Shown: positions 1 to 6,209 of the stretch, piece after piece
How positions within the stretch are numbered: position 1 is the stretch's first letter
How the letters are laid out: each line of letters opens with the position of its first letter
Assembly (NCBI GenBank): GCA_002691725.1
Contig: NZIT01000029.1
Location: 1-10,999 of the forward strand
DNA: 10,999 nucleotides
Origin: SAR116 cluster bacterium
Lineage (GTDB): Bacteria; Pseudomonadota; Alphaproteobacteria; Puniceispirillales; UBA1172
Direction of reading: 5' to 3'
The notes under the pieces: generated by a model
Databases searched by the model: none
Seen by the model: the letters and a program-made list of their open reading frames with translations, nothing else
What the model was told of the DNA's origin: nothing
Made by a program: the position numbers and the translations under genes

Positions 1-1462
1 CATTATCATAGCTATTCTCAGAATAGATATTCTGATAGATTTGCGCCCGTATTTTACCAAGCTCAACGCCCGGCTGATCAAAACTATTAAGCCCCCATAG
101 TGATCCTGACATGGTCGTCACATATTCGAATAACGCCAAAATTCGCCCAAGCGTATATGGCGATAGCTGAAGCCAGGTGATGACCGATGAGGGTCTGCCA
201 CCGGGGAAAGATGTATCCTCACCCCCAAGAGCAAGCGTATCAGCCTGTGCCAACATCTGAATAATCAGCTCATCATGATGATCGGCTACCAAGTCTGGCG
301 CAAGATTAGCATCTGCCATTAACGGCCGCAAAGGTGCCATAAAGGTAACAGGGGTAATGATAGGGCTTTGGTGAATATGCTGAAAAAAACTATGCTGGGC
401 ATTACTTCCAGGCTCACCAAAAATGACGGGTGCGGTATTGCCCTGAACAGCGTTGCCCATAGCATTGATGGATTTCCCGTTTGATTCCATCTCTAATTGT
501 TGAAGCCAGGCCGAAAACCGCGACAGCCTCTGATCATATGGGCATAATGCCTCCGCGCTATACCCAAGAATAGTGGTGTTCCAATACCGCATCAATGCCA
601 TATTTAGTGCCGTATTCTGAAAATCCTGTGCTGATAAAATATGCTGATCGACGGCATGACCACCTGCTAACATGGCGCGGAAGCCAGCATCACCAATCGC
701 CATCATCAAGCCAAATCCAACGACAGACCAGAGCGAATATCTACCGCCAATAGCTTCATCAAAGATCAATATCTTATCTTTATCAAACCCTGCATCAAGC
801 GCTTTTTTAGGCTTTGCGGTGATCGCAATCATGCGCTCAGCTATCGCAACATCATGATCCCTAAACCAGCGCTTAGCCATCGTCATATTGGCCGCCGTTT
901 CATGCGTTGAAAATGATTTGGATATAACCAGAACAGCCGTTGTTGTGGGATCAAGCCCGGCCAGGCAATCACCCAGATGCGACGGGTCTAAATTGCTGAC
1001 AAAATGGATATCAGGCCCTTGATGATAGGGCGATAACGCCGCCACGGCCATAGCCGGCCCTAAATCAGAGCCGCCAATACCAATCGACACAATATCCGTA
1101 ATCCCCAATTCCATTAACCTGTCAATATGGCTAGCCATGTGATCAACACTCGCTTGTGCCATCGGTTGTGACGGGTCGCGCAAATGCGCGTGCAGGGCTT
1201 GCCGTTGCTCAGACAGGTTCACAATCTCACCATCCAGCATGGCATGACATTTTTCCATGACTTGCGCTTCAGTGGCGTATTGCAGCAATAGATGATAATG
1301 ATCATCGGTGACATTCTGGCGCGTTAAGTCAATAGACATGTCCTCAATCGTAAAGCAAAGCCTGTCCTCTCTATCAATATCGGCTAATAGATCAGACATC
1401 TTAGCGCCATCAGAGGGCGTTGATCCGACACTCGCTTTTAATTTTTCTGTTATTGTTGACAC
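1..1462 (-). CDS. pgi: Glucose-6-phosphate isomerase, 3' end cut by window edge
   Basis: Cytosolic enzyme that interconverts glucose 6-phosphate and fructose 6-phosphate in glycolysis and gluconeogenesis. I translated it by hand from the reverse strand; 487 codons are visible with no stop. Family signatures appear in order: SIGIGGSDLGP near residue 126, GGRYSLWS near 236, the MESNGK motif with the likely catalytic Glu at 326, the QHSFF His at 357, and FDQPGVELGK with the likely catalytic Lys at 470. By comparison with E. coli Pgi (549 aa), roughly 40 C-terminal residues lie beyond the left edge, and the N-terminus is some 25 residues shorter. The start is a GTG: an in-frame TGA lies 27 nt upstream and no ATG lies between. 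An AGGAAAG (1476-1482) is rather far from it (13 nt), so the exact start is less sure than the identity. The gene is divergent from the flavodoxin-like gene. Confidence 0.96.
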   Translation of the reverse strand, partial: MSTITEKLKASVGSTPSDGAKMSDLLADIDREDRLCFTIEDMSIDLTRQNVTDDHYHLLLQYATEAQVMEKCHAMLDGEIVNLSEQRQALHAHLRDPSQPMAQASVDHMASHIDRLMELGITDIVSIGIGGSDLGPAMAVAALSPYHQGPDIHFVSNLDPSHLGDCLAGLDPTTTAVLVISKSFSTHETAANMTMAKRWFRDHDVAIAERMIAITAKPKKALDAGFDKDKILIFDEAIGGRYSLWSVVGFGLMMAIGDAGFRAMLAGGHAVDQHILSAQDFQNTALNMALMRYWNTTILGYSAEALCPYDQRLSRFSAWLQQLEMESNGKSINAMGNAVQGNTAPVIFGEPGSNAQHSFFQHIHQSPIITPVTFMAPLRPLMADANLAPDLVADHHDELIIQMLAQADTLALGGEDTSFPGGRPSSVITWLQLSPYTLGRILALFEYVTTMSGSLWGLNSFDQPGVELGKIRAQIYQNIYSENSYDN

Positions 1463-1510
1463 GTTACATAAATCACTTTCCTGGCATCATCATTAAGACT
1501 CATCATATCT

Positions 1511-1529
1511 TATATCATAAATTGATATA
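1511..1529. promoter_or_regulatory. Inverted repeat in the divergent pgi / flavodoxin-like spacer
   Basis: TATATCA (1511-1517) is separated by 5 bp from TGATATA (1523-1529), a perfect 7-bp inverted repeat. It sits inside the 134-bp spacer that must hold the promoters of pgi (minus) and of the flavodoxin-like gene (plus). Its position fits an operator, but it is pure A+T apart from one G:C pair per arm and could be chance. I could not assign convincing -35/-10 boxes on either strand here. Confidence 0.25.
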
Positions 1530-1596
1530 TCATGCCGCAGATTCCGCAACATAAGATAGGTTTGCAGTTTAGCAATAGTTTTGTCATGGTGAGCGA

Positions 1597-2061
1597 ATGA
1601 ACCATTCAGAAAAACATATTTTATTCATTGATCATTCGCCGTCAATACGGACAAAAATGCTGGCTGATGCTGCCATGGCTAGCATGACATCCGAAAGCGA
1701 TTTAGCAATCATCCGAAAACAGCCTTTGGATACAACAGCCGAAGATATCATTGCTGCCGATGGTGTTCTTATTGCCACAACCGAGAATATCGGCTACATG
1801 GCTGGATTGACCAAAGACGTTTTTGACCGCACCTATAACGCTCTGCTTGACGTCACCGCAGGCAAACCAGTTGCTGTCTATATTCGCGCTGGACTAGATG
1901 GAACAGGAAGCCGCAAAGCTATGGAAAGTATTTTAACCGGATTACGCTGGCGCCTGATGAGAGATGTTCTGATTTGTCATGGCAAATGGGATGATCATTT
2001 TATTGAAACAGTTGAAACTCTAGCCCTTGGTCTGGCGCTCCGCGTTGAGATGGGAGCATAG
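1597..2061 (+). CDS. Flavodoxin-fold protein, NAD(P)H-dependent FMN reductase-like
   Basis: A 154-residue single-domain protein, the size of a short-chain flavodoxin. A first beta strand (HILFID, residues 7-12) runs into a Ser-rich loop (SPSIRTK, 14-20) where flavodoxins bind the FMN phosphate. A second strand, GVLIAT (56-61), leads into TTENIGYMAG (61-70) and KDVFDRTY (73-80), which closely resembles the PENFGYMSG...KDFFDR pattern of flavodoxin/NADPH-dependent FMN reductase families that contacts the isoalloxazine ring. Likely role: cytosolic FMN-binding redox protein; the partner is unknown. The ATG is preceded by GGTGAG with suitable spacing. The transporter gene starts 4 bp after its stop, so the two are almost certainly co-transcribed. 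The phosphate loop is not the textbook form, so flavin binding is inferred. Confidence 0.75.
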   Translation: MNHSEKHILFIDHSPSIRTKMLADAAMASMTSESDLAIIRKQPLDTTAEDIIAADGVLIATTENIGYMAGLTKDVFDRTYNALLDVTAGKPVAVYIRAGLDGTGSRKAMESILTGLRWRLMRDVLICHGKWDDHFIETVETLALGLALRVEMGA

Positions 2062-2065
2062 GTTA

Positions 2066-2956
2066 ATGCTGACCTTGATCAAGCAGATATTATTCAGCGC
2101 ACCTGTGCTATTGGCGTTAGCAGCGTTAGGCTGGGGCGGCAACACCATCGCCGCTCGTCTGGCGGTTGGTGAGCTATCGCCTATGTTGCTGGTCTCAACA
2201 CGCTGGCTCATGGTGGCGGTTTTGTTAATGTCTATTTTCCCGCGGTCTATTCTTGAGGCGCTCAAGACCTATAAGCATCGCTGGTTATTTTTGCTGGCAA
2301 TGGGCGCAGGTTTAAGCGGCTTTAACATCATGTTCTATCTGGCCGCGCATAGCACAACTGCTATTAATCTTGGACTAATGCAGAGCAGTATTCCGGCTAT
2401 CATCATGCTCATGGGATTAATTCTCTTTCGGACACGCGCAACCATGTTGCAAATGATTGGTTTGGTGATTGCCATGACCGGCGCGGTCATTGTTATTGCC
2501 AAAGGATCACTTGAAACAATCCTGACGCTAACATTCAATCATGGGGATTTGATCATGATGGGGGGCTGCATCTGTTATGCTGGCTATACACTTGGATTAT
2601 CGCGGCGGCCTGCTATTGATAGCGTTACCATGATGGGCGTATTAGCTATCTTTGCTTTCTTGGCATCGCTTCCCTTCACCCTTGTTGAGGGCGTTGCAGG
2701 TGCCTTGATATGGCCGTCACTGACAGGCTGGCTCATTCTGATTTATGTCGCTATTGTGCCGTCTTTTCTATCACAAGTCTGGTTTATGTTAGGTGTTGAC
2801 AAGATAGGGTCTAGCAAGGCTGGCATGTTCACCAATCTGGTGCCCGTATTTTCAGCATTGCTAGGGATACAGCTTCTCGGTGAGCAAATGGGATTTTACC
2901 ATTTGGCTTCATTAGCAATGGTGTTCACCGGGTTATATATTGCCCAGCGGCGATAA
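2066..2956 (+). CDS. EamA/DMT-superfamily membrane transporter
   Basis: A 296-residue, very hydrophobic protein of the drug/metabolite transporter superfamily. About ten membrane helices fall in two halves, matching the two EamA repeats: the first half begins with LALAALGWGGNTIAARLAV, and the second contains GGCICYAGYTLGLSRR followed by a C-terminal run with NLVPVFSALLG and LLGEQ, both typical EamA signatures. Expected to sit in the inner membrane and export or import a small metabolite; the substrate cannot be predicted. I chose ATG 2066 over an in-frame start 39 bp upstream because GGGAG (2052-2056) precedes it at good spacing and the longer form would overlap the flavodoxin-like gene by 35 bp and add a charged, non-family N-terminus. 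Downstream lies a hairpin facing the convergent csp gene. Confidence 0.88.
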   Translation: MLTLIKQILFSAPVLLALAALGWGGNTIAARLAVGELSPMLLVSTRWLMVAVLLMSIFPRSILEALKTYKHRWLFLLAMGAGLSGFNIMFYLAAHSTTAINLGLMQSSIPAIIMLMGLILFRTRATMLQMIGLVIAMTGAVIVIAKGSLETILTLTFNHGDLIMMGGCICYAGYTLGLSRRPAIDSVTMMGVLAIFAFLASLPFTLVEGVAGALIWPSLTGWLILIYVAIVPSFLSQVWFMLGVDKIGSSKAGMFTNLVPVFSALLGIQLLGEQMGFYHLASLAMVFTGLYIAQRR

Positions 2957-2978
2957 AAATAATCATTCAAAAATTAGT

Positions 2979-3004
2979 TAACTATCACGTCAATTTGATA
3001 GTTA
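2979..3004 (-). terminator. Hairpin between convergent transporter and csp genes
   Basis: TAACTATCA (2979-2987) and TGATAGTTA (2996-3004) form a perfect 9-bp stem with an 8-nt loop. Read on the minus strand it starts about 26 nt after the csp stop and is followed by ACTAATTTTTG, a short T-rich run, so it best fits an intrinsic terminator for csp. Read on the plus strand it has no T tract, so it would stop transporter transcripts poorly. The stem is A+T rich and weak. Confidence 0.5.
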
Positions 3005-3029
3005 CAGCAGTATCATTCAGCGAAGCAGA

Positions 3030-3239
3030 TTATTCCACTACCTTAATGTTCATAGCACAAAGCTTGCCATTTTTAGCTTCTGCCATTTCATATTCGACAG
3101 CTTGACCTTCTGCTAATTCAGATAGACCGGCTTCTTGAACTGCACTGATATGGATAAACGCATCTGAACCACCTTCATCAGGCTCAATAAATCCGTATCC
3201 TTTAGTGGTATTAAACCATTTGACTTTGCCTTTTGACAT
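3030..3239 (-). CDS. CspA-family cold-shock protein
   Basis: A 69-residue single cold-shock domain, a five-strand OB fold that binds single-stranded RNA and DNA and acts as an RNA chaperone. Landmarks: KWFN (7-10), RNP1 as KGYGFI (13-18) and RNP2 as DAFIHIS (26-32); length is normal for the family. I start at the ATG giving MSKGKVKWFN, because AAGGTG (3246-3251) stands at normal spacing before it. An in-frame GTG three codons earlier overlaps that Shine-Dalgarno and would add only three residues. RNP1 has Tyr where E. coli CspA has Phe, a common variant. The 5' leader is unusual: a tandem repeat array abuts the ribosome binding site. A terminator-like hairpin follows the stop. Confidence 0.96.
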   Translation of the reverse strand: MSKGKVKWFNTTKGYGFIEPDEGGSDAFIHISAVQEAGLSELAEGQAVEYEMAEAKNGKLCAMNIKVVE

Positions 3240-3251
3240 GTTCGTCACCTT

Positions 3252-3384
3252 GTCGTTAGCCCCAGGGGTCGTTAGCCTCAGCGGTCGTTAGCCTCAGGGG
3301 TCGTTTAGCCCCAGGGGTCGTTTAGCCCCAAGGGTCGTTTATCCTCAGGGGTCGTTTAGCCCCAGAGGTCGTTATTCTCTGGGG
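3252..3384 (-). repeat. Eight tandem 16-17-bp repeats in the csp 5' leader
   Basis: On the transcribed minus strand the units follow the consensus CCCTGRGGCTAAACGAC. Plus-strand unit starts are 3252, 3268, 3284 (16 bp each) and 3300, 3317, 3334, 3351, 3368 (17 bp each); the three nearest csp have lost one A. AACGAC is invariant in all eight, while the CCCTGRGG part varies. The last unit touches the AAGGTG Shine-Dalgarno. Where one unit's GGGG meets the next unit's CCCC, a short hairpin with an A-rich CUAAACGA loop can form, so the array could fold into a string of small hairpins. No spacers are present, so it is not CRISPR. An in-frame stop in unit 3 argues against a coding extension of csp. 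Confidence 0.9.
3360..3384 (-). promoter_or_regulatory. Perfect 8-bp hairpin at the distal end of the csp leader array
   Basis: CCCCAGAG (3360-3367) and CTCTGGGG (3377-3384) are exact reverse complements around a 9-nt loop. On the csp mRNA this would be the first and strongest hairpin of the leader, formed by the two most divergent repeat units, with the invariant AACGAC exposed in its loop. The stem departs from the repeat consensus on both sides yet stays fully paired, which hints at selection for structure. No T tract follows, so I do not call it a terminator. Confidence 0.5.
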
Positions 3385-3421
3385 AGGGAAGATTAAAAAT
3401 AATTACAATTTTATAACTTAT

Positions 3422-3463
3422 ATTATACAGCATTATAGATGGTGCAGATTTCAGGTAAGACAA
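3422..3463 (-). promoter_or_regulatory. Candidate csp promoter region
   Basis: Two TATAAT hexamers read on the minus strand (plus positions 3422-3427 and 3432-3437). Upstream are only weak -35 candidates, TTGTCT (3458-3463, 20-bp spacer) and TTACCT (3453-3458, 15-bp spacer). Use of either -10 box would give a leader of about 175-190 nt carrying the whole repeat array. The spacing is not ideal, so the -35 assignment is tentative. No terminator separates this region from the upstream dehydrogenase gene, so some readthrough is possible. Confidence 0.35.
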
Positions 3464-3475
3464 GTTTTCAATGAT

Positions 3476-4369
3476 TTATTTTTTAATATGCTGATAGAGA
3501 ATAGACGTATCCTTTTTATGCCATCCCTTTTTCTGCATTTCAGCAAGCAGCTCACAGACAAGTTCTGTTGCTGGTAAAGACTGGCCCATTTCGCTAGAGG
3601 CGTGGCAGGCAATGCTTAAATCCTTTACATGAAGCCGCGATTCCATTCCTGCGGAGAAATCTTCATCAATCATTTTTGGCGCCATCAAGGCTAGCATTTT
3701 ACTACTGGCAAAGCCTTGCATCATCACATCCATGACAGCGTTTTGATCAACCTCATGAATAGCCGCAAACCGCATCGCTTCTGCGACACCTTCAATGGTC
3801 ACAACTTGAGCAATCTGATTGCATAATTTGGCGACTTGCCCCGCCCCCATGCCGCCAATATGACGATGACCGCTAGTGTAGGCGGAAAGCGGCTCTAAAA
3901 TAGCTTGTATATCCGTATCATCGCCGCCTAGCATAGATACTAATGTTCCTGCTTTTGCGCCAATACTCCCACCTGAGACAGGCGCATCAACCCAGCCGAC
4001 ACCATGTGCTTTAAGCCCGTCGCCAATTTGCCTGGCCATTTCAGGGGCAATGGTGCTGTGATCCATGACAATAGATCTCTCATTTGCGCCTGATTTAGCA
4101 CCATGAATAACCGCATCTTCGCGCCCAATCAGCACCTCATACACATCCTCGCCAGCAATGACATTAGTAATGATCAGATCACATTCTGCCGCCATAGCCG
4201 CCGGGTTTGACATCGCAGTCATGCCAGATTTAATAAGCTCAGCGCCCTCGGTCTCGAAGAAATTTTCGCGTCTCGCATATCCTCTGACATCGTATCCAGC
4301 ACTGATCAGATGCGCGGCTATAGGCGCCCCCATCACCCCAAGTCCAATACAGCCTATTGTCTTTATCAT
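3476..4369 (-). CDS. 3-hydroxyisobutyrate / tartronate-semialdehyde reductase-family dehydrogenase
   Basis: A 297-residue NAD(P)-dependent beta-hydroxyacid dehydrogenase, oxidising a 3-hydroxy acid or reducing its semialdehyde in the cytosol. The N-terminal Rossmann domain has GLGVMG (9-14), and Arg residues after the second strand (GYARR, 30-34) suggest NADP preference. The substrate loop reads DAPVSGGS (128-135) and the catalytic Lys is K181 in GAGQVAKLCNQ with N184. The helical C-terminal domain carries HVKDL (247-251), as in the GarR/GlxR branch. Length is normal. The ATG follows GAGGGG closely. The gene is divergent from the thiamine-diphosphate enzyme gene across a 125-bp spacer, so its substrate may be that enzyme's product. 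Hydroxyisobutyrate versus tartronate semialdehyde cannot be settled by eye. Confidence 0.88.
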   Translation of the reverse strand: MIKTIGCIGLGVMGAPIAAHLISAGYDVRGYARRENFFETEGAELIKSGMTAMSNPAAMAAECDLIITNVIAGEDVYEVLIGREDAVIHGAKSGANERSIVMDHSTIAPEMARQIGDGLKAHGVGWVDAPVSGGSIGAKAGTLVSMLGGDDTDIQAILEPLSAYTSGHRHIGGMGAGQVAKLCNQIAQVVTIEGVAEAMRFAAIHEVDQNAVMDVMMQGFASSKMLALMAPKMIDEDFSAGMESRLHVKDLSIACHASSEMGQSLPATELVCELLAEMQKKGWHKKDTSILYQHIKK

Positions 4370-4494
4370 GCGCCCCTCTTTCTCAGCTTTATTAACATGA
4401 CATCTTTATCATCGTTTCACAATTTTTTGCTTTATTATTCTTGATAACGTTCTTATTGTGCCAACTATTGAATGATAATAGAAAGCATTCTTAA

Positions 4495-6120
4495 ATGCAC
4501 GTAGCTGACCAAATTATTGATACGATACTTGAGGCTGGCACAGATACTGTCTTTTCACTTTCTGGCAACCAGATTATGAAAATCTATGATGCCGCGTTTG
4601 ATAAAGATATCAGAATAATCCATACTCGCCATGAAGCTGGTGCCGTGTTCATGGCAGATGGCTATGCGCGGTCAAGTCACCGGACAGGCGTGGCTTTATG
4701 CACGGCCGGCCCAGGCTTTACCAATGCGCTCGGGCCGCTTTTCAGTCTGAAATTATCAGAATCCCCCATCGTGCTGATTACCGGAGATAGCCCCGTTGCA
4801 GATGACGCAAGAGGCGGCTTTCAAGAACTTGATCAAACGGCTATTTCTGCTGAACTAGTGAAGGAAACCTGGCGGCTCACCAACAGCACTAATATCGGCA
4901 GTGTTATCCGTGAAGCGATAATACTTGCCCGTTCAGGGCGTCATGGCCCTGTTCATTTAGCAATACCCGAAGATGTGCTGACAGAGCCTGCACAGCCGTT
5001 TTTATTTTCATTTGATGATATGACTGATCGCATCGGTTATTCGATCGCCGCCACTGACCTGACGGCAATTACGCGCGCGCTGGATAGTTTTGATAAACCG
5101 CTTATTGTGACGGGTGCCACCATCGCCCCTAACCGTTGCCACGATATGATTAAGCCCCTATCGGAAACCCATCATATTCCTGTCATTTCCTTGACCAGCC
5201 CGCGGGGTTTGCGTGATCCTATGCAAGGGAAGTTGCAAGATGTTCTGAAATCAGCGGATGGGATTATTCTGATGGATAAAGACCCTGATTTTTCTCTTGG
5301 ATTTGGTTCGCCAGAAATTATGCCAGCGTCAAGACTGGTGGTTTGCGCCGCCCAATCTGAAACGGTCTCGCTATGCAATCAGGTGTTTCACGGCAATATG
5401 ATATGGGGGTGCAGTGCCGATCCTATGCAAACGATGAAGGCTCTCAGCCAAGCATCTTTGCGGCGGCGCTCGTCAGCGTGGAAAAAGTCGGTTGAAACAT
5501 TACTGGCCAAGCGCCCTGATGCTGTGACAATAAAAGACAAATCGGCACAGATCACACAGATTACTCCAGCCCGTATCATGCAGGGCTTTGCTAATTGCAT
5601 TGACCCTAATAAGCCGCCGCTAGTCGTTTGTGATGGCGGTGAGTTTGGGCAATGGGTTCAAGCCGGCCTGCCTGATCCTAAGGTGATGGCGGCGCGCACA
5701 TATACTAATGGCATTTCAGGCGGAATTGGCGGTGCGCTCCCTCAAGCTATCGGTATTGCCATTGCTAATCCTGACCAACATGTTGTCGCCTTTATGGGTG
5801 ATGGCAGTGCTGGCTTTAATCTGCCTGAAATAGAAACGGCCAGACGTGCCAATCTGTCGATCACGTTTATTATCGGTAATGATTATCGCTGGGGGGCAGA
5901 AGTCGAAATTCAGAAAAATCGATATGGCGAGGACCGTGTCCACTCATGCGATTTAGATGCAGAAACCCGATATGATCTGATCGCAGAAGGGTTCGGCGTT
6001 AACGGCAAATTGGTCACAGCCCCTGATCAGATTGAATCCGCCATGCAAGAGGCGTTTTCCTCACATGGTGTATCGGTGATTAATATTCTGATGACAGGCA
6101 TGGCCGCGCCATCGTTCTAA
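4495..6120 (+). CDS. Thiamine-diphosphate-dependent enzyme, acetolactate-synthase large-subunit type
   Basis: A 541-residue three-domain ThDP enzyme. The N-terminal pyrimidine-binding domain has the cofactor-activating Glu at E47 (RHEAGAVFMADGYAR), AGPGFTNALG (71-80) and FQELD (109-113), as in acetolactate synthase. The middle domain spans roughly 190-320. The C-terminal diphosphate-binding domain has GDGSAGF from G435 and the metal-ligand Asn at N462, but continues NDYRWG where most relatives read NNxxxG. The family condenses or decarboxylates 2-oxo acids. E47 argues against true glyoxylate carboligase, which lacks this Glu. No regulatory subunit gene (ilvN) is adjacent, so branched-chain amino acid synthesis is unlikely to be its role. 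The start follows a weak GAAAG. A 14-bp tandem repeat covers its stop codon. The exact reaction is unknown. Confidence 0.85.
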   Translation: MHVADQIIDTILEAGTDTVFSLSGNQIMKIYDAAFDKDIRIIHTRHEAGAVFMADGYARSSHRTGVALCTAGPGFTNALGPLFSLKLSESPIVLITGDSPVADDARGGFQELDQTAISAELVKETWRLTNSTNIGSVIREAIILARSGRHGPVHLAIPEDVLTEPAQPFLFSFDDMTDRIGYSIAATDLTAITRALDSFDKPLIVTGATIAPNRCHDMIKPLSETHHIPVISLTSPRGLRDPMQGKLQDVLKSADGIILMDKDPDFSLGFGSPEIMPASRLVVCAAQSETVSLCNQVFHGNMIWGCSADPMQTMKALSQASLRRRSSAWKKSVETLLAKRPDAVTIKDKSAQITQITPARIMQGFANCIDPNKPPLVVCDGGEFGQWVQAGLPDPKVMAARTYTNGISGGIGGALPQAIGIAIANPDQHVVAFMGDGSAGFNLPEIETARRANLSITFIIGNDYRWGAEVEIQKNRYGEDRVHSCDLDAETRYDLIAEGFGVNGKLVTAPDQIESAMQEAFSSHGVSVINILMTGMAAPSF

Positions 6121-6150
6121 TTCCATCGTTCTGATTCCATCTTATCTGGA
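6109..6150. repeat. 14-bp tandem repeat over the stop codon of the ThDP enzyme gene
   Basis: CCATCGTTCTAATT (6109-6122) is followed directly by CCATCGTTCTGATT (6123-6136), one mismatch in 14, and then by a decayed third copy beginning CCATCTTATCTG (6137-6150). The first copy supplies the last Ser-Phe codons and the TAA stop. The period is not a multiple of three, so the later copies are outside the reading frame. Looks like recent replication-slippage duplication. Confidence 0.75.
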
Positions 6151-6155
6151 TTTAT

Positions 6156-6209
6156 CTGATCTTAATCTTCTTGCGCGGGTTAACTTTCTTGTATGGGTTA
6201 ATCGTCTTG
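6156..6209. repeat. 18-bp triple tandem repeat over the stop codon of the GST-like gene
   Basis: Read on the minus strand, three adjacent 18-mers share CAAGA and an internal TTAA with a TAA stop: CAAGACGATTAACCCATA (6192-6209), CAAGAAAGTTAACCCGCG (6174-6191) and a third, CAAGAAGATTAAGATCAG (6156-6173). The first contains the real stop of the GST-like gene. Because the period is a multiple of three, the stop codon is repeated in frame three times. With the neighbouring 14-bp repeat it fills the spacer between the two convergent genes; I see no terminator hairpin there. Confidence 0.7.

Noticed and set aside
672..857. Plus-strand small open frames within pgi (also 1308-1496)
   Set aside because: They lie antisense to strong pgi coding sequence and show no family signal.
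2027..2065. Longer N-terminus for the DMT transporter
   Set aside because: It would overlap the flavodoxin-like gene by 35 bp and add charged, non-family residues; ATG 2066 has a good ribosome binding site.
3240..3248. GTG start for csp three codons upstream
   Set aside because: It overlaps the AAGGTG Shine-Dalgarno; MSKGKVKWFN is the usual family N-terminus.
3252..3384. CRISPR array
   Set aside because: The units are contiguous with no spacers, and there are no cas genes.
4370..4494. Promoter boxes for the divergent dehydrogenase / ThDP pair
   Set aside because: TTATTG (4453-4458) with GATAAT (4474-4479) has a 15-bp spacer and would leave almost no leader; other pairings are no better, so I do not call a site.
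4495..6120. Glyoxylate carboligase (gcl)
   Set aside because: The conserved Glu missing from Gcl is present as E47, and the protein is about 50 residues shorter than Gcl.
6121..6197. Bidirectional terminator between the convergent genes
   Set aside because: Only direct repeats are present; I find no stem of useful length followed by a T run.
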